From DASRJW01 sp964567755 (GTDB lineage: Bacteria > Krumholzibacteriota > Krumholzibacteriia > G020349025), in NCBI GenBank assembly GCA_964567755.1, contig CAZMNW010000016.1:1-51196 (forward strand): a stretch of DNA of 51,196 nucleotides, read 5' to 3'. The notes beneath the pieces were generated by a model, which saw only the letters and a list, made by a program, of their open reading frames with translations, was not told the DNA's origin and did no database searches. This document shows positions 25,212 through 32,378 of the stretch, one piece after another. The translations under genes were made by a program, and so were the position numbers. How positions within the stretch are numbered: the stretch's first letter is position 1; each line of letters begins with the position of its first letter.

Positions 25212-28200
25212 CGCACCACCGCCACCTTGCGCAGCACGCGTTCATGCGTGCCGTCGTCGAGCCGAACATCGATCTCGGCGATGTAGGTGCCGTTTTGCAC
25301 CGTTTGGCGCTGGCCATTGGAGCCGTTCCAGATGTCGTTCTGGTGCATCCCCGAAGCCCGTGGCTGGTCGCTCACCAGAGTCGTCACGGTTTCGCCACGC
25401 GCTGTCAGAATGCGCAACGTCACGCGTCCCGACTGTGGCAAGTAATAGGTGAAGGTCGTGCTCTGGCGCCCGGCTCCGAATGGATTGGGGAAGTTGGCGA
25501 AACTTTCGCGCAACGAGGCGGTGCCAAAGCTCGCCGATTTCGTCCACAGCGGGAACGAAGATCCTGCCTCAGCCTGAACGCGGACGCTGAGCGACGTTCC
25601 GGCCGGCTGCACGACGTGAACGTCGTCGCGATCCACTCCCAAGCGGAAACCGTCGGCCTGGGAAGCAGCGTCGAAGGTCGCGTAGACATCGAGCAGAATC
25701 GTGGCCCCGGCGTCGACAAGGATCGGAGACGCCGGCACGAAGGTGACCGTGGTGCTGTCCGACGTGAGCGCACTTTGGACGACAAGACTGCCGTTGCGAC
25801 GGAGGATCATTTGCGCCGCCGCCGTTCCGAGAGCAATTGGGGTTTGGCCGCGATCGCTGGCGCGCAGCACCAGCCGATCGACGCGAATGCTGCCGGAGCC
25901 AGATACGGCGGAGTTGCGCACCGACAACCGCGCCAACAACACTTCGGTGCCATCCGGGTTGAGCACGGCCGGGATGCGGCTCTGCAAGCCAACCACGAGC
26001 TCCGTGGCCGGCGCCCCGAGCTTCGCCAGGCCGGAGCTGAGCGGCATCTCGGCGCCGACTTCGGCGACCACGCGCACCGGCAGCACCAGATTCGCCTCGA
26101 GAGCGGCAAACGCGGTGACGACTAGTTCGAAGAAGGTGGTCGGCGCGCTCGCTTCCAGGTCGATCTGAATGGTGAGTGCAGCGCGTTCACCCGGTTCGAG
26201 GAAGAAATCGGCGAGACTGACGTCGAAGCCGCCGGTGGCAGGGAACGTTGTCGATTGCGCGATTTCCAAACCATCGCGGCGAACGGACAGTCGATCCAGA
26301 TAAGCTGGGCTCGACAAATTGCGGCGGGTTTCGTCGCGGCACAGCAAGGACAAGCGATCGATACGAATGCGTCCCATTCCGGCCTGGCCGGGATGGCGCA
26401 GGTCGATGACGAGAGCGTTGCGCCCCGTGTCGCCGACGGTGAAGTTCGCCGGGAGCTGCGGTGTGCCGCTGACGCGCAAGCTGTCGGCAATGGCCTCGAT
26501 GCGCAGCTCTGCTCCTTGCACGACCGTGGTGGTGTAGCCCACGGGAACCGGGGCATGCGTGTTGTCGTCACGCGCATCGAGTGTGGAGGGGTCGCCGAGA
26601 CGCAAGCGATAGCTGCCCAGAGGCGCGTTCGGAGCCACGTCGCCGACGATGGTGATATCGTTGTCGATGCCGGCCGGAACCAAGGCGGGGATGGACAGTG
26701 CGCAATGAATCAAAGAATCCGAGTTCGCGGCCAAGCTCAGATCTTCCAGCGTCAACGCACCGCTCTTGATGCGCAGACTCTGGAAGTAACGCGCCGGCTC
26801 GAGGAGCGCATTGCCTGCGGCGTCGATGACCCGCACCTGCAACGACCCCACCCGCACGTGCGTCGTGACGTTGGGGACTCCCGGGTTCGACAGGCGCAGG
26901 CCGAGGAGCGCCACCTGCGTCTGACCTAGAGCAGCACGCTGCGCGCTCGCGGGCAGCGCCTCCACCTGAAGCTCGGTCGGTGCCGCGTGCAGCTGCACGA
27001 TGCCCGATTGAATTGGGAAGCTTCCTTGCGCCAGGGTCACGCTCACCGGCGTGCCCTCGGTGGCGTCCTCGGCGTTGAAGAAGCTGACATCCAGGAGTGC
27101 AAAGCGGAATACCGGGGCCGTGGCCGCGACGTGCACATCGCATTGGAAGCTCACGGTGGCCGGTTCGTCGGGAGTGATGACGACTGGCGTGGTGAGATCG
27201 ACCAGGATCTCGGCGCCGCTCGCGGGCAAGATGGCGGTGGCGAAGTACAGGAGTGAGCCTTCGCGGAGCGCCAGTCGTGAGAGAATGTCGGCGGGAACGA
27301 GTCCCGTGCCAGAATCGTCTTCGACGCGCAGACGCATGCGTCGCAACACCACATCCGAGTTGTTCGCATTGCCGTCGTGGGTGAATGTGAGGCTGAGCGG
27401 AACCACGTTGGTTTCGCCGCGGTTGATCGAGAATGGGACGTTGCCGACGGGTTGGACGCTCATGGAGGTCGCGCGCAGCAAGGCGCGAATGGTGCCAGAC
27501 CGATTGGGCAGCGAACGCCGCAGCAAACCGCCGACGGCCGCCGTGCCCTCCACCTGTCCCGAGAACTGCAGAGTTCCGACGCTGGTGCAACGGTAGAGCC
27601 AGAGGAAGTCGACTTGGCTGCCGGGTGGCATGTCGGTACTGGCCGGAGTGGGCGGGGTGATCAGGACGGCGCCGCCATCGCCGAGTTGCGACAAAGCCGA
27701 CGGCGTGACCCCGAGAATGGTCTCGTTGCTGATATTGCGCACGGTCATCTGTACCGAGAGATCTTGGCCGACGTTGGTGCGCGTCGCTCCGAACGTCAAG
27801 GACACCGAAAGGGGAGCGGTGCTGAGCAGCAGAGCGGCGCCGTTCGCCAGCGGTTGGTCCAGTGGACCCTCGTTCCCCGAGGCCGTTTGGATGCCATTGA
27901 CGGGCACACCCAGCAGCACCGTCGCCGAGTCCGTGGGCGTGCTGCCGACGGTCACGCCGACAAACAGACGCAATCCAAGGACGCCGATCGGCTCGGCGAT
28001 CTGCGGGCTCTTCCACCGGCCCTCGACCCACACCAGCGGTGCGATCTCGGTATCGTCGCCGGTTCCGCGATTGAAAGTCGCGTCGCCGCCGTCGCGCCAT
28101 AGCCGCACGTCGGCGACATCGGTGGACACGGCCGTTCCGAGCTCGACGAGGTTGACGCCTTCCAACACGTCGCTTGCATAGCCGTTGGCGGGCACCAGGA

Positions 28201-31200
28201 GGTCGAGCGCGAGCGCCGGTCCCTCGTTCGGGCCGACGGTCACGCCGGGAGCGTCGAAGCTCGTGAGCTGTGCCGCCACCATACCGTCCACTACGGCACC
28301 TGCGCTCGCGTGCAGCGGCCAGCTGGCGATGACCGACGTCGTTTCCAGGATCGAGACGTCGAGCGCACCGTTCAATTGCACGTCGAGCACGTCGCCATCG
28401 GCGGCCGCGCGCAAAGCCACGTCGCCGAGAATGAAGAACTGCCGCGAGGCTCCTGCCGGCACACTCGAGGCAAAGCCTTCGAACGTGGCACGTCCTTGAG
28501 CGAAGAGGGTGGTGGCGAGTATTGGATCGGTGGCATCGAGGGTCCCGTCGTTGTTGGCGTCGACGAGTAATTGCAAGCTCTCGAACGTGGCATCGAGCTG
28601 TGCACTGCTGCCGCCGTTCGGGCTGCTTGTCGTATTGGTGACTCGGAACGCGACCACCGTCCGCTCACTGGAATACGTATTGGTCGCGACGATGGGCAGC
28701 AGTGGCACCATCTTGTCGCCGGGACGAGCGGTCCGCGGCGGGAGCGCGACGGCGCTCAGCACCAGGCGATCCGCAGTGCTGATTGTCTGCGCGAAGCGGT
28801 TCGATACCGAGGCGTCGATGGGGCCGTCGTTTCCGCTCGCCATGCCGATGGGGACGTCGGGATCGCCGCTCAGCCCAAAACGCACCGTCCGCCCGATGCT
28901 GGCCGTGGGGCTGATCTGTAGCGTGAAGAAGAGTCGCCGCCCGCCGACGGGAACCGTTTCTGTGAGACCGGTGAGCTCCCAGCGGTTGCCGGTGAACACG
29001 AGAGTCCCGAGCGCGCGTTCCTGACCGTCCAGGTAGCTGCCATCGCCGTTGTCCACCCACGCTTGCACGCCTTGGATGTCGCTTCCGGCGACGGCGGTTC
29101 CGTGGTTGAAGAGGTTGAGCTTCTGCAGCTGGTCGCTCGCATACCCGTTGGCCGGAAGCGTGATGTCGAACGCCAGGTTGCCGGCAGTGCCGGCAAAAAA
29201 CGTCGTGGGCCCCACTTCGTGGAGCGCGATTTGCGCCGCCGTCATGCCGTTGACCTGGAATTCGCCAGCAGGAGCCAGCGGCCAAGTCGCCTGGACCTCG
29301 GCCGGACCGGAATGCTCGACGTCCCCGGTTGCGTCCAAGCTCAGGTCGAGCACATCCCCGTCGCGAGCCACGGTGGCGGGGGCGCCGTGCACCAGCAGGG
29401 TGGCGCTGTCGCCGGGCGCGAGAGCGAGATCGAGCGCATCGAGGCGCAGGCGGCCAGCGGTGAAGCTGCGCGTCGCAAGCACGGTTTCGAATCCCGAGCG
29501 TGTGAGCGTCAACGCACCCCAGGAGGTGTCCAGTTCGGTCTGCGACCCCGGCCCCAGCGAACGGTTGGCGAAGGTGACGGCGCGCAAGGTCTCGGACAGT
29601 GCGGACGCGTTGGCGACGTGCAGTCGATACACAACGCCCGCGGCCTGACCCGGGAGCAACGTGCCTGCGCTCTGGGATGCGGAGAGACTCAGGATGCTGA
29701 GCGTCGGCTGCACGTCCAGTGTCGCGGCGTTGTTGCTCTGTACGGGATCGACTTCGACGAGTCCGGTCAACGTCGCGGTGTTGGTGAGCGTCGAACCTGC
29801 GGTTCCGGCGTCGACGAGACACGTGATCTGCAACACGTCTGTCGACAGCACCGACATCGAAGGGATGAGCCAGACACCGGTGGCGGTCGAAAAGTTCCCC
29901 TGGGTCGCGAAGTCGGAGAGAAAAGTGAGCCCCGAAGGCAGGATGTCGGTGATCGCGACGTTCGTGGCAATGTCGGGGCCGTTGTTGAGGCAGGTGATGG
30001 TGATCTGGATGGTGCTGCCTTCACGCGGCACGGCATCGCTCACGCTCATGCTGAGCGCGATGTCGGCGGCCGCCTGCAGGGCATAAAAACGTCCGAAGAC
30101 GCCATCGTTGTCGCCGGGCCCCGAGCCCTGCCAAGCCACCACGAACTCCTCGAGATCGTCGAGGACGATGGATGGCGAGGATTGCGTACCCGATGTAGTG
30201 AGGTGCGCCACCGTCTCGTTGCTGACGGCGAAGCCATCCTTGTTGAATTGCTGCAGGCGAATGTTCCAGTCGAAACTCGCGGTCGAGTCGTCGTCGCTCG
30301 CCCAAACGACGATGAACTCCCCACCACCGTCGAGATCGATGCACGCATCTCTTTGATCGCCTCGGGTGGTGGAATTGGCGCGGGTTTCGGCGCTTTGGGG
30401 ATTGCCGGAAGGGCCGAAGTACCGCATGAAGATGTCGTGGTCGCCGGCGGAGTCGCCTTCCCAAACAACGACGAAGCTGCCGTTCGAAGCGCGCGACACG
30501 GCTGGGTTACGTTGCGCACCTGCGGTCGCCGCGTGTGCGCGAACCGGACCTCCCTGGGCACTCCCGGAGCGCGAAAAGCGCTGGAAGAAGATGTCCCAGT
30601 CACCACCCGCACTCATGCTCTCCCAGACGACGACGAAGTCACCGTTCGAGTCCGTGGCCACCGTGGGGCGGCTTTGGACGCCGGTCGTGTCGACATTGAC
30701 TTGGATCTCGCTCGAGGCGGGAGTGCCGTTGCTGTTGAACACCCGTGCGTAGATGCCCTGCACGTCTGCCGGACCGGCACCGCTCCATACGACGATGAAG
30801 TCGCCACCGTTGTCGACGGCCACGTCGGCATCGCTCTGCGTATCGGCCGTCGTCGTGTTGATGGCGATTTCATCACCCCGCGGACTGCCGGCCACGGTGT
30901 ACAGCCGCGCGAAGATGCCAGCCGCATCCCCGGGTCCTTCGCCGCTCCAGACCACGACGAAGTTGCCGCCGTTGTCGGCGCCCACCGCAGGCAGGCTCTG
31001 ATTTCCGAGCGTCGTCGCATTGATCAGGAACTCGCCACCCTGTTGCACGCCCGCGGCGTTCCAGCGCTGGCCGAAGATGCCGCTGCCATCGCCATCCTGG
31101 GCCGCGCTCTGCCAGACGCTCACGGTAGCGCCGGCGCCGCGTGCTACGCCGCGTCCACGGGACGTCCCTTGCGCCAACGCTTGCGAATCGGTGACGGTGG

Positions 31201-31390
31201 TGTTGAAGCGCAACTCGGGTCCGCGCGGCGTAGCCGCGTCGGTCGAACTCGAGCTGCCGACCAGCACGCCGAGTGCGAGAGTGAAAAGCGCGCGTGCGCG
31301 CGTGCGCGGTCCGCTACGCCCGCGGCGCCGCGACAGCGCAGGGGTATTGTTCGTCGCTCGGCGATCCCGAGTCCGAGACCACGGTGCCAT
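25208..31390 (-). CDS. Giant exported surface protein: seven-repeat propeller, DUF11, FlgD-like C-terminus
   Basis: This 2060-residue protein has a long N-terminus with a signal segment (ALFTLALGVLVGSSSSTDA). Residues about 55-435 hold seven repeats of roughly 54 residues, each ending in a (F/S)(V/I)VVW...G(I/V)F-x-R-(F/Y) block, fitting a seven-bladed beta-propeller. A DUF11-type domain follows (about 440-560, LNNGPDIATNVAITDILPSG). Two related modules of about 300 residues share DGDVLD and LPANGYASD. Four shorter repeated modules and a C-terminal FlgD-like Ig domain (about 1965-2060) follow, the last with FPNPFGAG, SGRVTLRILTARGE, WNGSNGQ and NGTYIAEI. Such C-terminal domains are typical of cell-surface proteins in FCB-type bacteria. 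It is the first gene of a five-gene operon. Confidence 0.85.
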   Translation of the reverse strand: MAPWSRTRDRRATNNTPALSRRRGRSGPRTRARALFTLALGVLVGSSSSTDAATPRGPELRFNTTVTDSQALAQGTSRGRGVARGAGATVSVWQSAAQDGDGSGIFGQRWNAAGVQQGGEFLINATTLGNQSLPAVGADNGGNFVVVWSGEGPGDAAGIFARLYTVAGSPRGDEIAINTTTADTQSDADVAVDNGGDFIVVWSGAGPADVQGIYARVFNSNGTPASSEIQVNVDTTGVQSRPTVATDSNGDFVVVWESMSAGGDWDIFFQRFSRSGSAQGGPVRAHAATAGAQRNPAVSRASNGSFVVVWEGDSAGDHDIFMRYFGPSGNPQSAETRANSTTRGDQRDACIDLDGGGEFIVVWASDDDSTASFDWNIRLQQFNKDGFAVSNETVAHLTTSGTQSSPSIVLDDLEEFVVAWQGSGPGDNDGVFGRFYALQAAADIALSMSVSDAVPREGSTIQITITCLNNGPDIATNVAITDILPSGLTFLSDFATQGNFSTATGVWLIPSMSVLSTDVLQITCLVDAGTAGSTLTNTATLTGLVEVDPVQSNNAATLDVQPTLSILSLSASQSAGTLLPGQAAGVVYRLHVANASALSETLRAVTFANRSLGPGSQTELDTSWGALTLTRSGFETVLATRSFTAGRLRLDALDLALAPGDSATLLVHGAPATVARDGDVLDLSLDATGDVEHSGPAEVQATWPLAPAGEFQVNGMTAAQIALHEVGPTTFFAGTAGNLAFDITLPANGYASDQLQKLNLFNHGTAVAGSDIQGVQAWVDNGDGSYLDGQERALGTLVFTGNRWELTGLTETVPVGGRRLFFTLQISPTASIGRTVRFGLSGDPDVPIGMASGNDGPIDASVSNRFAQTISTADRLVLSAVALPPRTARPGDKMVPLLPIVATNTYSSERTVVAFRVTNTTSSPNGGSSAQLDATFESLQLLVDANNDGTLDATDPILATTLFAQGRATFEGFASSVPAGASRQFFILGDVALRAAADGDVLDVQLNGALDVSILETTSVIASWPLHASAGAVVDGMVAAQLTSFDAPGVTVGPNEGPALALDLLVPANGYASDVLEGVNLVELGTAVSTDVADVRLWRDGGDATFNRGTGDDTEIAPLVWVEGRWKSPQIAEPIGVLGLRLFVGVTVGSTPTDSATVLLGVPVNGIQTASGNEGPLDQPLANGAALLLSTAPLSVSLTFGATRTNVGQDLSVQMTVRNISNETILGVTPSALSQLGDGGAVLITPPTPASTDMPPGSQVDFLWLYRCTSVGTLQFSGQVEGTAAVGGLLRRSLPNRSGTIRALLRATSMSVQPVGNVPFSINRGETNVVPLSLTFTHDGNANNSDVVLRRMRLRVEDDSGTGLVPADILSRLALREGSLLYFATAILPASGAEILVDLTTPVVITPDEPATVSFQCDVHVAATAPVFRFALLDVSFFNAEDATEGTPVSVTLAQGSFPIQSGIVQLHAAPTELQVEALPASAQRAALGQTQVALLGLRLSNPGVPNVTTHVRVGSLQVRVIDAAGNALLEPARYFQSLRIKSGALTLEDLSLAANSDSLIHCALSIPALVPAGIDNDITIVGDVAPNAPLGSYRLRLGDPSTLDARDDNTHAPVPVGYTTTVVQGAELRIEAIADSLRVSGTPQLPANFTVGDTGRNALVIDLRHPGQAGMGRIRIDRLSLLCRDETRRNLSSPAYLDRLSVRRDGLEIAQSTTFPATGGFDVSLADFFLEPGERAALTIQIDLEASAPTTFFELVVTAFAALEANLVLPVRVVAEVGAEMPLSSGLAKLGAPATELVVGLQSRIPAVLNPDGTEVLLARLSVRNSAVSGSGSIRVDRLVLRASDRGQTPIALGTAAAQMILRRNGSLVVQSALTSDSTTVTFVPASPILVDAGATILLDVYATFDAASQADGFRLGVDRDDVHVVQPAGTSLSVRVQAEAGSSFPLWTKSASFGTASLRESFANFPNPFGAGRQSTTFTYYLPQSGRVTLRILTARGETVTTLVSDQPRASGMHQNDIWNGSNGQRQTVQNGTYIAEIDVRLDDGTHERVLRKVAVVR
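30070..31230 (-). repeat. Seven tandem protein repeats (predicted beta-propeller)
   Basis: Seven consecutive coding repeats of about 160 bases encode blades whose cores read ATVSVWQS, NFVVVWSGEG, DFIVVWSGAG, DFVVVWESMS, SFVVVWEGDS, EFIVVWASDD and EFVVAWQGSG. Each is followed by an I/V-F/Y-x-x-(R/Q)-(F/Y/W) strand. The protein repeats are diverged, so they are old rather than recent duplications. Confidence 0.65.
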
Positions 31391-31632
31391 ACGCGCTTCC
31401 AGTGCGGTTCCGGGCGCGGCATGCGCCCTGGAGAGACCTCGCCGGCGCCATGGACTGCAAGGATCGTGACCGAAAGCAGACGGAGAAACGTGAGTTCCGC
31501 GACTGCAATGGAGCGTCTGGATGTGCCTTGGAGTGGGGCGGAAGGGAATCCTGGCGCCCGCCGGGAGGCTTCGGACCGCCCGGCGGGCTTTGACCTGCTT
31601 TGTCGGCCGGTGCGCCGCGAGGGCGCAGGCGA
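31391..31632. other. Intergenic region upstream of the surface-protein operon
   Basis: No gene is supported here. The region must hold the promoter of the five-gene operon, which I could not pinpoint, and the 3' end of the upstream YHS-like transcript. Confidence 0.4.
31556..31591. terminator. GC-rich hairpin between YHS-like gene and surface operon
   Basis: A perfect 10-bp inverted repeat (GCCCGCCGGG / CCCGGCGGGC) with a 13-base loop lies about 45 bases beyond the YHS-like gene stop. It is followed by TTT on the plus strand but by no T-run on the minus strand, where the neighbouring genes lie. It may be a terminator or an RNA-stabilising hairpin. Confidence 0.4.
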
Positions 31633-32271
31633 CTATTTAGACACAGGCGGTGGTGGCATGCGCCGCGGGGGAACCTCGAAGCTATCGGGCGTGGCCGCGA
31701 AGAGCTGCAAGTTCTCGTCCGACTCGAAGTAGAACGGGGTTCCTTCGTGCTGTGCCTGCGGTGACTTCGACTTGGGTTGGAAGCGCTTTCGGCTCACGGG
31801 GTCGGTGACTAGACCACAATGCTGCGCGGGAGCTTTGGCGAAGCGTGCGCATTCGTCCTCATCGGCAAAGAAATAGAATTCCCAGTTCACCCGCTGCTGG
31901 TGCACCGAGTCGACTTTCGCCGGACGGGAAGCGTCGAACCAGCTCGAAAGTGTGATGCCGCGCGAAACGAGGTACGTTTGCGGGTCTTGCACGAAGACCC
32001 CGGCGCACGGCGTTCAACAGAAGCCGATCGGCTTGCCATTGACGTAAACCGGCGGGATGCGCGTGTTGAGCTTGTTCTGGCGCACGATGCAGCGATCGTT
32101 GAGCGATACCAGCGAATCGGCGTACTGGACGCGTGGGTGCTCAGCATCGGAACCAGGGACATGATGTTGCCCCCACGCAATCGAGCCGATCGACACTGCC
32201 AGGAAGGCGACCAGCGCGGACCTCGACCCTCGCCTCAGCGCGCGAGCGGCGCACGTGGAGCGGCGGAGCAT
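31633..32271 (-). CDS. Candidate exported selenoprotein, YHS-like domains, in-frame TGA
   Basis: One frame runs from the ATG at 32271 to the stop at 31633, interrupted only by TGA at 32014-32016. Read as selenocysteine, the product has 212 residues with Sec86. A signal peptide (SALVAFLAVSIGSIAWGQ) comes first, then a YHS-like unit (NDRCIVRQ, PVYVNGKPIGFC-U-TPC, VFVQDPQTYL). In relatives the second residue of FCC-x-x-C is Cys; here it is TGA. A second YHS-like unit follows: CGLVTDPVSRKRF, then GTPFYFESDENLQLFAATPD. The ATG has GGAGG 7 bases upstream and a promoter further up. The downstream part shows no decay, its first in-frame start (GTG, 31992) lacks a good ribosome site, and a SECIS-like hairpin follows the TGA. 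Alternatives are a recent nonsense mutation or two separate proteins. It probably acts in the periplasm in redox or metal binding. Confidence 0.6.
31981..32016 (-). promoter_or_regulatory. SECIS-like RNA hairpin directly after in-frame UGA
   Basis: In the mRNA, UGA is followed 12-13 nt later by a stem GGGUCUU / AAGACCC (7 perfect pairs) with the 5-nt loop CGUGC. The loop starts 20 nt after the UGA and has G among its first two bases. As I recall the bacterial SECIS rules (stem 4-16 bp, loop 3-14 nt, loop 16-37 nt from UGA, G in the first two loop positions), all are met. Confidence 0.55.
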
Positions 32272-32316
32272 CGGAACCTCCAGGAGAATGAATCGCCGCG
32301 GCGCTCGAACCCCATG

Positions 32317-32345
32317 AACATAAAGAGGGTCCTCACGACGGTCAA
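32317..32345 (-). promoter_or_regulatory. Sigma70-type promoter of the YHS-like gene
   Basis: On the minus strand TTGACC and TATGTT are separated by exactly 17 bases. The start point would fall near 32310, leaving a leader of about 40 bases with a GGAGG site before the ATG at 32271. This gives the gene its own transcript, separate from ligD. Confidence 0.55.
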
Positions 32346-32378
32346 GCACGGTGTTGTCGTTGTCGTCGACTCGCAGCC

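Noticed and set aside
29063..31732. Plus-strand open frame of 889 codons opposite the giant surface protein
   Set aside because: Same reason: the minus strand has repeats, DUF11 and a FlgD-like domain; the plus frame has none.
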